Notes: generated by a model not told the origin, from the sequence alone. 64,000 nucleotides of DNA from Caecibacteroides pullorum (GCF_019239235.1 NZ_JAAZTS010000010.1:1-64000), one strand, 5' to 3'. Numbered from the stretch's first letter, positions 24,110 through 31,781 are shown. Program-made: numbers and translations.

Positions 24110-26788
24110 ATGAGTGCAACGAAAGAAAATGTCAATCACATCGGATTAACCGATGAAGAAGTGCGCCAAAGCCGCGCCGCGCATGGAGTAAACTTGTTGA
24201 CTCCTCCTAAACGTCCTTCTCTTTTCAAACTTTATCTGGAGAAATTTCAGGATCCTGTCGTAAAAGTATTGTTGGTGGCAGCCTTGTTTTCGCTGATAAT
24301 CTCGATTGTCGAGAACGAATACGCCGAAACCATCGGTATCATTGCCGCCATTCTGCTGGCTACTGGTATCGGCTTCTTCTTTGAGTACGATGCCAACAAG
24401 AAGTTCGACCTGCTGAACGCCGTCAACGAAGAGACACTGGTCAAGGTGATCCGTAACGGACACGTACAGGAAGTGCCCCGCAAAGATGTGGTGGTAGGCG
24501 ATGTCGTCATTCTGGAAACGGGTGAGGAAATGCCGGCCGACGGTACTTTGTTAGAGGCTGTTTCGTTGCAGGTAAATGAGTCTAATCTGACCGGCGAACC
24601 AGTGGTTTCCAAAACGACCGTCGAAGCCAACTTTGACGAAGAAGCGACCTATGCTTCCAACCGCGTGTTGCGTGGTACGACGGTGGTCGATGGTCATGGC
24701 ATGATGCGTGTTGAGGCCGTAGGCGATGCGACCGAAATCGGTAAGGTGGCCCGTCAGAGTACGGAGCAGACCACTGAACCTACCCCATTGAATATCCAGC
24801 TCACCAAATTGGCCAATCTGATAGGTAAGATTGGCTTTACTGCTGCCGGGCTGGCCTTTGCTATCTTCTTCGTGAAAGATGTCATCCTCTTCTATGACTT
24901 TTCTTCTTTCCACAAATTCGCCGACTGGCTGCCCGCCCTGCAGGCCACACTGAAATACTTCATGATGGCCGTCACACTAATTGTAGTAGCCGTGCCCGAA
25001 GGCTTGCCGATGAGTGTCACCCTGAGCCTTGCGCTGAACATGCGCCGCATGCTCTCCACCAACAACCTGGTACGCAAGATGCATGCCTGCGAAACGATGG
25101 GTGCCATCACCGTTATCTGTACCGACAAGACAGGTACACTGACACAGAACCAGATGCAAGTGTACGAACCCAGCTTCTACGGTCTGAAGAACCGTGGCGA
25201 ACTAGCCGATGACGAATTGAGCCACGTGGTGAAAGAAGGTATCAGTGCCAACTCCACCGCCTTCCTCGAAGAAGCTACGGCAGACGGAAAGGTAAAGGGT
25301 GTAGGCAATCCCACCGAAGTAGCACTGCTCCTGTGGCTCAACAAACAGGGACAGGACTACTTGAAACTGCGTGAAGCGGCACAGGTGGTAGACCAGCTGA
25401 CTTTCTCGACGGAACGTAAGTACATGGCTACGCTGGTACATTCACCTTTATTGAATAAGAAAGTGCTCTACGTAAAGGGGGCTCCTGAAATAGTTTTGGG
25501 CAAGTGTAAGGACGTGGTGCTGGACGGCAAGCGTATCGATGCCGCTCCCTACCGCTCTACTGTCGAAGCCCAGCTGCTGGGCTATCAGAACATGGCGATG
25601 CGCACCTTGGGCTTCGCTTATAAACTGGTTGCCGACGATGATACACGCGATTGTGCTTCCCTGGTAGCGGATAGTGACCTCTCATTTGTAGGCGTGGTAG
25701 CCATCAGCGACCCCATCCGTCCCGATGTGCCTGCTGCCGTACAGAAGTGCCAATCGGCCGGTATCGGCGTGAAGATAGTGACGGGCGACACGCCTGGCAC
25801 TGCTACCGAGATTGCCCGCCAGATAGGTCTGTGGAAGCCTGAAGACACCGAACGCAACCGCATCACCGGTGCCGACTTCGCCGCCCTGACTGATGAAGAA
25901 GCCCTCGACCGTGTGATGGACCTGAAGATTATGTCGCGCGCACGTCCTACGGACAAGCAACGCCTCGTGCAGCTGCTCCAGCAGAAAGGGGCCGTGGTAG
26001 CCGTGACAGGCGACGGTACGAACGATGCGCCTGCCCTGAACCACGCCCAAGTGGGCCTTTCCATGGGTACAGGTACCTCCGTGGCTAAGGAAGCCAGTGA
26101 CATTACCCTGCTCGATGACTCTTTCAACAGCATCGGCACCGCCGTCATGTGGGGGCGTTCACTCTACAAGAACATCCAGCGCTTCATCGTCTTCCAACTC
26201 ACCATCAACTTCGTAGCCTTGTTCATTGTGCTGCTGGGTTCGCTGGTAGGTACCGACCTGCCCCTCACCGTGACACAGATGTTGTGGGTGAACCTCATCA
26301 TGGATACCTTTGCCGCCCTGGCGCTGGCTTCCATCCCGCCTAGCGAGAGCGTGATGAAGGAGAAACCTCGCAAACCGACTGATTTCATCATTACCAAGCC
26401 CATGCAGGTGATGATATTCGGCGTAGGTCTGCTCTTTGCCTGCATCCTGATGGGTATGCTGCTTTATTTTGAGCAGGAAAGCATGACGGTGCGCGAACTG
26501 ACCATTTTCTTCACCTTCTTTGTGATGCTCCAGTTCTGGAACCTCTTCAATGCCCGCGTGTTCGGCACGACCGATTCCGCTTTCAAGGGCATTTCGAAAT
26601 CCTATGGTATGGAGTTCATCGTATTGGCTATTCTGGTGGGGCAGTTCCTCATCGTACAGTTCGGTGGTGCCGTATTCCGCACCGTGCCACTCGACGGACA
26701 GACATGGCTGCTGATTATCGCCTCCTCGTCGCTGGTACTATGGGTAGGCGAAGGGATACGTTGGGTTCAGCGTTTGCGGAAGAAATAA
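24110..26788 (+). CDS. Calcium-translocating P-type ATPase (PMCA/SERCA-like, P2 type)
   Basis: The 892-residue inner membrane pump uses ATP to move a cation, most likely Ca2+ out of the cytoplasm. Features in order: cation ATPase N-terminal domain, TGEP motif at 161-164 in the actuator domain, the PEGLP membrane motif, phosphorylation motif CTDKTGTLT with Asp339, the KGAPE nucleotide-binding motif, TGDGTNDAPAL hinge, and a C-terminal cation ATPase domain with about four membrane segments (including VNLIMDTFAALALA). No regulatory C-terminal extension is visible. It is followed after 18 bases by the HAD phosphatase gene and then ribF, probably one operon. Confidence 0.93.
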   Translation: MSATKENVNHIGLTDEEVRQSRAAHGVNLLTPPKRPSLFKLYLEKFQDPVVKVLLVAALFSLIISIVENEYAETIGIIAAILLATGIGFFFEYDANKKFDLLNAVNEETLVKVIRNGHVQEVPRKDVVVGDVVILETGEEMPADGTLLEAVSLQVNESNLTGEPVVSKTTVEANFDEEATYASNRVLRGTTVVDGHGMMRVEAVGDATEIGKVARQSTEQTTEPTPLNIQLTKLANLIGKIGFTAAGLAFAIFFVKDVILFYDFSSFHKFADWLPALQATLKYFMMAVTLIVVAVPEGLPMSVTLSLALNMRRMLSTNNLVRKMHACETMGAITVICTDKTGTLTQNQMQVYEPSFYGLKNRGELADDELSHVVKEGISANSTAFLEEATADGKVKGVGNPTEVALLLWLNKQGQDYLKLREAAQVVDQLTFSTERKYMATLVHSPLLNKKVLYVKGAPEIVLGKCKDVVLDGKRIDAAPYRSTVEAQLLGYQNMAMRTLGFAYKLVADDDTRDCASLVADSDLSFVGVVAISDPIRPDVPAAVQKCQSAGIGVKIVTGDTPGTATEIARQIGLWKPEDTERNRITGADFAALTDEEALDRVMDLKIMSRARPTDKQRLVQLLQQKGAVVAVTGDGTNDAPALNHAQVGLSMGTGTSVAKEASDITLLDDSFNSIGTAVMWGRSLYKNIQRFIVFQLTINFVALFIVLLGSLVGTDLPLTVTQMLWVNLIMDTFAALALASIPPSESVMKEKPRKPTDFIITKPMQVMIFGVGLLFACILMGMLLYFEQESMTVRELTIFFTFFVMLQFWNLFNARVFGTTDSAFKGISKSYGMEFIVLAILVGQFLIVQFGGAVFRTVPLDGQTWLLIIASSSLVLWVGEGIRWVQRLRKK

Positions 26789-26806
26789 AGAACAATTAAT
26801 CTGGGA

Positions 26807-27430
26807 ATGATGAATTTGCAAGGAATAGATACGCTTATTATAGACTTTGGCGGGGTACTGATAGATCTCGACCGCCAACGTTGCATCGACCGTTTCAATG
26901 AATTGGGCATTACTAACGTACAGGCGATGCTCGACGTCTGCCACCAGCAGGGCTTCTTCCTGCTTCACGAAAAGGGACTGATTAACGATGCAGAGTTCCG
27001 CGACGAAATCAGAAAGATGGCGGGCGTTTCTGTAACGGATGCCCAAATAGACGAAGCCTGGAACAGCTTCCTGGTAGGCATTCCCTCCTACAAGCTCGAC
27101 CTGCTGCTGGAGCTCCGCCGCCGTTACAGACTCTACTTGCTGAGCAATACCAACGACATCCACTGGCAGTGGTCACTCCGCCATGTCTTCTCCTATAATG
27201 GTCACCGAGTAGAAGATTTCTTCGACCGCATCTTCCTCTCTTATGAAATGAAACTTGCCAAGCCCGATGTCGCCATCTTCCGACAAGTATTGACAGAGAC
27301 AGGAGCTGATCCGTCCCGTTCGCTCTTCATCGACGATACCGTGGGTAACTGTCGTGCGGCCGAAACCTTAGGCATCCGAACCTACATGCCGAAGGCACAC
27401 GAAGACTGGAGTCACCTGTTCAAAAACTGA
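26807..27430 (+). CDS. HAD-family hydrolase (phosphatase)
   Basis: A 207-residue cytoplasmic HAD phosphatase. The nucleophile motif is IIDFGGVLIDLD (Asp13; the usual second Asp of DxD is Gly, as in epoxide-hydrolase-like and YihX-like HADs), motif II is LLSNTND, motif III is LAKPDVAIF with the Lys, and motif IV is FIDDTVGN. The closest named relatives are YihX-type sugar-phosphate phosphatases, but the substrate cannot be told. It lies between the Ca2+ pump and ribF with short gaps, so a link to flavin synthesis (dephosphorylating a riboflavin precursor) is possible but only inferred. Confidence 0.88.
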   Translation: MMNLQGIDTLIIDFGGVLIDLDRQRCIDRFNELGITNVQAMLDVCHQQGFFLLHEKGLINDAEFRDEIRKMAGVSVTDAQIDEAWNSFLVGIPSYKLDLLLELRRRYRLYLLSNTNDIHWQWSLRHVFSYNGHRVEDFFDRIFLSYEMKLAKPDVAIFRQVLTETGADPSRSLFIDDTVGNCRAAETLGIRTYMPKAHEDWSHLFKN

Positions 27431-27438
27431 GAAAGACT

Positions 27439-28398
27439 GTGCAGCAGATTTCCGATATACCCGTGTGCGATATTCGTCCCAGCGTGGCCACCATCGGCTT
27501 CTTCGACGGTGTGCACCGCGGTCACCGCTACTTGCTCAGTCAGGTGCAGGCTGTGGCGGCGGAATGCGGACTGGCTTCGACGGTCATCACCTTCCCCGTC
27601 CATCCGCGTTGCGTGATGCAGCCCGACTTCCGTGCCGAGCTGCTGACCACCTGTGCCGAGAAGTTGGCGTTGCTCGGCGAAGCGGGACTGGACTATTGCC
27701 TGCTGCTCGACTTCACGCCCGCCCTAGCCGCCTTGTCCGCCCGTCAGTTCATGGAGCTGCTGGCGGGGCGCTATAACATTCGGGTACTCTTCATCGGCTA
27801 CGACCACCGCTTCGGCCACGACCGCCGCGAGGGATTCGGCGACTACGTGCGCTATGGCAGCGAGCTGGGTATCGAAGTCCTCCCCGGTGAAGCCTGCCTG
27901 CCTTCGTCGCTGGGTGTTTCGGACGGAAGCGGCGAAGACCTCCGTGTCGGCTCGTCCAGCATCCGCCATCTGCTTCATGAGGGTGAGGTAGCCCGTGCGG
28001 CCGATTACCTGGGTTACCCTTACTTCCTGAACGGCACGGTGGTGAGCGGTTTTCAAGTAGGTCACAAACTGGGTTATCCGACGGCCAACCTCGACGTGAA
28101 CGACCCTTGCAAACTCATTCCCGCCCGTGGTGTTTATGCGGTTCGGGTGGACGTGGATAACCATACCTACGGCGGCATGCTGAATATCGGTTGCCGTCCC
28201 ACGCTGAACAACGGCGCCAACCGTACCATCGAGGTGCATATCTTCGACTTCGATGCCGACATCTACCATCATCCCCTGCGCCTCACCTTCGTGCAGCGCA
28301 TCCGTCCCGAACGCAAGTTCGACTCGCTCGACTCACTGGCCGCACAGCTTCACCGCGATGCCGCCGAGGCCCGTGCCTTGCTTTCCCTTTCCCGTTGA
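27439..28398 (+). CDS. ribF: Bifunctional riboflavin kinase / FAD synthetase
   Basis: RibF phosphorylates riboflavin to FMN and adenylates FMN to FAD. The N-terminal nucleotidyltransferase domain begins SVATIGFFDGVHRGHRYLL (the GxFDGVHxGH motif), and the C-terminal riboflavin kinase domain has GHKLGYPTANLDV and GVYAVRV, with NIGCRPTLNNG. The 319-residue length is normal. The frame starts with GTG at 27439, 8 bases after the HAD gene stop; no ATG lies close enough to give the N-terminal motif. A block of 23-bp repeats begins 8 bases after the stop. Confidence 0.94.
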   Translation: MQQISDIPVCDIRPSVATIGFFDGVHRGHRYLLSQVQAVAAECGLASTVITFPVHPRCVMQPDFRAELLTTCAEKLALLGEAGLDYCLLLDFTPALAALSARQFMELLAGRYNIRVLFIGYDHRFGHDRREGFGDYVRYGSELGIEVLPGEACLPSSLGVSDGSGEDLRVGSSSIRHLLHEGEVARAADYLGYPYFLNGTVVSGFQVGHKLGYPTANLDVNDPCKLIPARGVYAVRVDVDNHTYGGMLNIGCRPTLNNGANRTIEVHIFDFDADIYHHPLRLTFVQRIRPERKFDSLDSLAAQLHRDAAEARALLSLSR

Positions 28399-28406
28399 CG
28401 TTTCAG

Positions 28407-28544
28407 AGAGTGTTTTGTGGCGTTGTCACACGGTGCTTTGTGAGGGTCTGACACAGTGCTTCGTCAGGTCGTCATGCAGTGCTTCCTGAGGATGTCACGC
28501 AGTGCTTCGTTACATCCTCATGCAGTGCTTCGTCGGAGTGGCAG
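28407..28544. repeat. Six 23-bp tandem repeat units
   Basis: Units start at 28407, 28430, 28453, 28476, 28499 and 28522, all exactly 23 bases. The shared core is CAGTGCTTCGTC with a variable second half. The core resembles the 22-bp repeats near 626-691. The units begin 8 bases after the ribF stop and end 10 bases before the first operator-like dyad of the next operon. Confidence 0.88.
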
Positions 28545-28554
28545 AAATTGGATT

Positions 28555-28569
28555 TATCGTTTTTCGATA
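28555..28569. promoter_or_regulatory. Operator-like dyad, upstream copy
   Basis: TATCGTTTTTCGATA is a perfect dyad (TATCG-N5-CGATA). It lies 16 bases upstream of the -33 element of the membrane-protein cassette. The same dyad with an A5 spacer lies at 28620-28634, so a single dimeric protein could bind both. Confidence 0.6.
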
Positions 28570-28585
28570 ATTTTTTATCGTTTTA

Positions 28586-28617
28586 TTTGGTAGTATCAGA
28601 AAAACATTCTTTCTTTG
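28586..28617 (+). promoter_or_regulatory. Promoter of the membrane-peptide/CPBP/DUF2975 cassette
   Basis: TTTG at 28586-28589 and TTTCTTTG at 28610-28617 are 20 bases apart; the -7 element has T in place of the usual A at its second base. Transcription would start near 28624, inside the downstream dyad. Confidence 0.55.
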
Positions 28618-28619
28618 CA

Positions 28620-28634
28620 TATCGAAAAACGATA
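28620..28634. promoter_or_regulatory. Operator-like dyad, downstream copy at the predicted start site
   Basis: TATCGAAAAACGATA is the reverse complement of the upstream dyad at 28555-28569. It overlaps the expected transcription start, the position for a repressor. The small HTH gene at the end of the cassette is the obvious candidate binder. Confidence 0.6.
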
Positions 28635-28683
28635 AATGCTTATTGAAAAACAGAAATTGTATCATCTAAAAAAGGTTTGAGTT

Positions 28684-28773
28684 ATGAAAGCAGTTAGCAT
28701 GTGTATCACGGTCTTGGTTATGTTGTTCACCATTCTGGTGGCCTTTGTCAGCGGTTTGATAGCCGGCATTTAA
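28684..28773 (+). CDS. 29-residue single-helix membrane peptide
   Basis: An ATG at 28684 opens a 29-codon frame (MKAVSMCITVLVMLFTILV... ending in SGLIAGI) and a stop at 28771. Nearly the whole peptide is one hydrophobic helix with a single Lys at the N-terminus, like small membrane regulators or type I toxin-like peptides. It lies about 60 bases downstream of the predicted transcription start and 22 bases upstream of the CPBP protease gene, so it is the first gene of the cassette. No family is recognised. It may be a regulatory or signal peptide, or a substrate of the protease; those are inferences. Confidence 0.55.
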   Translation: MKAVSMCITVLVMLFTILVAFVSGLIAGI

Positions 28774-28795
28774 TAACGGATGGGGGGAACACGCC

Positions 28796-29578
28796 ATGAA
28801 GACGGTTATCAAGTTAATATTGATTTATTATCTGTTGCAGATATTTGGCTCATTGGTGGCTGCACCGTGTGTGATGGTTTATGAGTTTGCCACGACGGGG
28901 ACACTCGATGTCACTGCTGCATCGACAGAAGTAATAATTCCGGCTATGCTGTTGGGCTTTGTGTTTATTACCATCTATTTGTGGAAAAACGGTTATCTGG
29001 TCGATGACGGTCGGATATACGCTTTCACTCCCTACTCCCAATTAGGCTGGGGACTGCTGGCTGGCGTATCGGGCATTTGCCTGACAGACGCACTGATGTC
29101 GCAACTGACGTTTCTGCCCGATCTGATGAAGCAGACATTTGATACGCTACAGTCCGGCTGGGTTGGTATTCTCTGCATCGCGTTGATAGGACCTGTGCTG
29201 GAAGAATTCGTATTCCGCAGAGCCGTCATGAAAGCGTTGTTGCAGAAATATTCTCCTGCCGTATCCATCCTTATTTCAGGTCTGCTGTTCGGTGTGGTTC
29301 ATCTCAACCCTGCACAAATTGTCAGCGCCTCGCTCATGGGGTTCCTGCTGGCGTGGATTTACTGGCATACACGGAGTCTGATTCCCTGCATCCTCATTCA
29401 CGTATTGAACAACAGCCTTTCCGTCTATCTGAGTTTGAATTATCCGGAAGTGGAAACAACCGCCGAATTATTGGGTAATTCCGTATTGATTGGCGAAGCG
29501 GTATTGGCGCTTGCCCTGTTCCTTCTTTCCGTAAAAAAACTGAGTGTTACGAAACATACAACAAACATAGAAGCATGA
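28796..29578 (+). CDS. CPBP-family intramembrane glutamic endopeptidase
   Basis: This 260-residue membrane protein belongs to the CAAX protease and bacteriocin-processing (Abi) family. The three catalytic motifs are visible: EEFVFRR with Glu136, Glu137 and Arg141, then FGVVHLNPAQ with His169, then HVLNN with His202 and Asn206. About seven hydrophobic segments are predicted. Family members process prenylated proteins in eukaryotes and in bacteria are linked to bacteriocin maturation or self-immunity. It lies second in the cassette, and its stop overlaps the start of the next gene (ATGA at 29575), which points to translational coupling. Confidence 0.9.
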   Translation: MKTVIKLILIYYLLQIFGSLVAAPCVMVYEFATTGTLDVTAASTEVIIPAMLLGFVFITIYLWKNGYLVDDGRIYAFTPYSQLGWGLLAGVSGICLTDALMSQLTFLPDLMKQTFDTLQSGWVGILCIALIGPVLEEFVFRRAVMKALLQKYSPAVSILISGLLFGVVHLNPAQIVSASLMGFLLAWIYWHTRSLIPCILIHVLNNSLSVYLSLNYPEVETTAELLGNSVLIGEAVLALALFLLSVKKLSVTKHTTNIEA

Positions 29579-30258
29579 AAAGAAGATTGAACATACTCTG
29601 TGCCATCGTCCTCCTAGTGATGGGCTGGTCGGTGGGCGTATCGGTCTATTACATGGGGCTGGGCATGACAAAGGGTGTCCAGATGGGGATGGACGCTGCG
29701 CGAGAGAAGCTGGAAGGCGGAAACAGCGCCCAGTTGGAGCGGGTAAGCAACCTGCGAACGGTCTCCGTGCTTCCCAAGTTTCTGGATGAATGGAAAGGAG
29801 ACCTGTTCACCGACTCGGTACGCAACGAGAAGACGGGCCGCTACGTCCCGATGGCTTATACCAACCTGATGGTCAGCGTGCCGGTTGAGACGCCTGCCTG
29901 GCAGAAGGTGGCATCCACGCTGATGGGCCTCCTGGTGCTGGTAGCGAACGTCTGGGCACTGGTACTGTTCATCCGTCTGGTGGTGTCGGTCAACCGTTCG
30001 GACATCTTCAACTGGCGAAACGTCCGTCGCTTGCGCCGCTTGGGCGTGCTGCTGATTGTGGGCTTTGTCTGCGTACTGTTGCCCGAATATCTGTCGCTTT
30101 GCAGCCTGCGCGAGGTCTTTGCGCTGGAGTCTTATGACCTGATACTCTCCGATTCGGTCAAGGTCACGAACCTGTTGCTGGGACTGATAGCCCTCATCGT
30201 GGCGGAGGTCTTTGCCATCGGGCTGAAGATGAAGGAGGAGCAAGATTTGACAATATAA
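29575..30258 (+). CDS. DUF2975-type membrane protein, first of three with a KEEQDLTI tail
   Basis: The 227-residue protein has four hydrophobic segments: one near the N-terminus (5-30), an extracytoplasmic loop of about 80 residues, and three more (110-220). It ends in LKMKEEQDLTI. The end and the segment VNRSDIFNWRNVRRLRRLG match the DUF2975 pattern (YoaS of Bacillus is a relative), in which the gene pairs with a YozG-type HTH regulator. The same tail closes the next two membrane proteins. The start overlaps the CPBP gene stop by 4 bases. Function is unknown; signalling to the HTH regulator is an inference. Confidence 0.75.
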   Translation: MKRRLNILCAIVLLVMGWSVGVSVYYMGLGMTKGVQMGMDAAREKLEGGNSAQLERVSNLRTVSVLPKFLDEWKGDLFTDSVRNEKTGRYVPMAYTNLMVSVPVETPAWQKVASTLMGLLVLVANVWALVLFIRLVVSVNRSDIFNWRNVRRLRRLGVLLIVGFVCVLLPEYLSLCSLREVFALESYDLILSDSVKVTNLLLGLIALIVAEVFAIGLKMKEEQDLTI

Positions 30259-30279
30259 TGAAAAAAAGACGATAAGAAT

Positions 30280-30747
30280 ATGAAAAATATATTTGGAAAG
30301 AAAAGTTCGAAAGAAGAACTGGAGTTTGTGATGTATTGCTTGATAATAATGTGTGTCAGCTGTCTGCTTTTCGTCTTTTTCCGTAATCTGGACTTATGCT
30401 ATGATTTGGGGAAGGACGATATCGACGGCCTGATTGCAAAGCTACTGCCCGAGAATGTAACGTTGTTGGCGATGGCCATATGTAGCGTGCTCATTTATCT
30501 GATGCTGCGCAACGTGCAGAAAGGGTTGGTCTTCACCAAACGGAATTCAAATCTGATTATGACCATCGGGGTGGTGCTGGAATGCAACGGCATCTTGCAG
30601 ATGATATTCAATGCCTTTTTGTCCGATACGCAGGCTGGGAATACCATTCCGATGATTTATCTGTTGTTGGGTGTATTCTTCCTTTTCATCGCCTGCCTGT
30701 TCAAGGTCGGCATACGGATGAAGGAAGAACAGGATTTGACTATTTAA
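30280..30747 (+). CDS. DUF2975-type membrane protein, second with the KEEQDLTI tail
   Basis: This 155-residue protein has four hydrophobic segments (18-36, 58-76, 90-112, 122-145) and ends RMKEEQDLTI. The stretch NVQKGLVFTKRNSNLIMTIGVV is the DUF2975 signature (G-x-F-T...N...IG). Unlike the first copy it has no long outside loop. It starts 21 bases after the previous gene. Outside the tail and the signature region, little similarity to the other two copies is visible, so these are not recent duplicates. Confidence 0.78.
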   Translation: MKNIFGKKSSKEELEFVMYCLIIMCVSCLLFVFFRNLDLCYDLGKDDIDGLIAKLLPENVTLLAMAICSVLIYLMLRNVQKGLVFTKRNSNLIMTIGVVLECNGILQMIFNAFLSDTQAGNTIPMIYLLLGVFFLFIACLFKVGIRMKEEQDLTI

Positions 30748-30761
30748 AGTAGAAGGTACAC

Positions 30762-30992
30762 ATGAGTCGTAGTATTTTTCATACAGACCGCAAATGGGTG
30801 GCAGGTATCTGCTACGTCGGTTTTCTGCTGTTGACGTTGATGCTGGCGTCGTTCGTGTTTTTCCTGGTGATGAACCTGTGGGTAGATAAAGATGCCAGGT
30901 TTATCCGTATATACGGAGGGGTGGTTTGGATTTATGGTTGGTCGTATCTGTATCACCGCTGGGTGAGGCGTTGCACTACGTGGTTGGCATGA
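30762..30992 (+). CDS. Small two-helix membrane protein
   Basis: A 76-residue frame begins MSRSIFHTDRKW and has two hydrophobic segments (about 13-42 and 47-66, WIYGWSYLYHRW). It has no recognisable domain and lacks the KEEQDLTI tail of its neighbours. It lies 14 bases after the second and 20 bases before the third DUF2975-type gene, so it belongs to the cassette. It could be a truncated relative of its neighbours that lost the C-terminal half, but I see no remnant of the tail downstream. Confidence 0.6.
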   Translation: MSRSIFHTDRKWVAGICYVGFLLLTLMLASFVFFLVMNLWVDKDARFIRIYGGVVWIYGWSYLYHRWVRRCTTWLA

Positions 30993-31012
30993 TAAAAAGG
31001 AGGACTACAGTT

Positions 31013-31459
31013 ATGAAGAGATTAAAGAGTTGGTATCAACGTTATAAGGGTATGGGCACCCTGTTTTGGGTAGTATGTATCGTGTTGTTTGCAATCGTCT
31101 TATTACTATCGGAGATAATTGACCTGATACAGGCAGAGGGTGAAGAACGACTGCAGGGTTGGGCGTATGTCTGCAACCTGCTGGCTCTGGTGGTGCTTTG
31201 TGTAAACATCCTGAGACTGGATTGCCGCAATCTGTTGAGCCATAAGACAGCCGATTCGTTGGATTTCAGCGGTTATTTTATCATTCTGATGATGCTGATA
31301 CGCAATTGGATTGTAGACGGGAGTGATGCCTTGAGCGACAGTTGGAACTATTCGTTGGATTGGATAACCATCCTGCTGTTCGGTTTCCTGTTGCAGTTTG
31401 TCGGCAAGGTCGTCCGCCGTGCGGTGAAGCTGAAAGAAGAACAGGACTTAACCATTTAA
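31013..31459 (+). CDS. DUF2975-like membrane protein, third with the KEEQDLTI tail
   Basis: The 148-residue protein has four hydrophobic segments and ends VKLKEEQDLTI. I chose the ATG at 31013 (MKRLKSWYQRYKG) because a full AGGAGG lies about 9 bases upstream (30998-31003), unusual in this phylum, where Shine-Dalgarno motifs are rare; longer frames to 30926 overlap the upstream gene. The HTH regulator follows after 11 bases. The middle is diverged from the other two copies, but the topology and tail are shared. Confidence 0.72.
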   Translation: MKRLKSWYQRYKGMGTLFWVVCIVLFAIVLLLSEIIDLIQAEGEERLQGWAYVCNLLALVVLCVNILRLDCRNLLSHKTADSLDFSGYFIILMMLIRNWIVDGSDALSDSWNYSLDWITILLFGFLLQFVGKVVRRAVKLKEEQDLTI

Positions 31460-31470
31460 TCCCCTTGCCT

Positions 31471-31680
31471 ATGCCGATTGTAGTGAATTTGGATATTATG
31501 ATGGCCCGCCGGAAAATCACGCTAGGCGAGCTGGCGGAAAAAATCGACATCACTCCCGCCAACCTTTCCATCCTGAAGACAGGCAAGGCAAAAGCCATCC
31601 GCTTCTCCACCCTCGAAGCCATCTGCAAGGTGCTCGACTGCCAGCCGGGGGATTTGTTGGAGTATAGGGAAGAGGAATAG
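31471..31680 (+). CDS. YozG-like Cro/CI-type HTH regulator
   Basis: A 69-residue cytoplasmic DNA-binding protein: MPIVVNLDIMMARRKITLGE..., with the helix-turn-helix at about 16-42 (LGELAEKIDITPANLSILKTG) and the characteristic end IRFSTLEAICKVLDCQPGDLLEY. This is the short HTH_26/YozG form that is often encoded beside a DUF2975 membrane protein. It is the last gene of the cassette and the likely binder of the two TATCG-N5-CGATA dyads in front of the cassette. If so, the operon is self-regulated. Confidence 0.9.
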   Translation: MPIVVNLDIMMARRKITLGELAEKIDITPANLSILKTGKAKAIRFSTLEAICKVLDCQPGDLLEYREEE

Positions 31681-31697
31681 ACGATAAAAACGCCGTC

Positions 31698-31781
31698 TTA
31701 AAGTAGGTGTTTACGCAGCTAAAATAGATGTTTATGAGGCCAAAGTGGGTGTTTACGGAGTTAAAGTAGATGTCTGCGAAA
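31698..31781. repeat. Four 21-bp tandem repeat units
   Basis: Units start at 31698, 31719, 31740 and 31761, each 21 bases, with the pattern TTAAAGTAGGTGTTTACG plus three variable bases. The block starts 17 bases after the HTH gene stop and precedes about 200 bases of plain AT-rich spacer. The 21-bp period is half of the 42-bp units at 15.1 and 56.3 kb. Confidence 0.8.

Noticed and set aside
28407..28544. CRISPR array
   Set aside because: The units are contiguous, with no unique spacers, and no cas gene is in the window.
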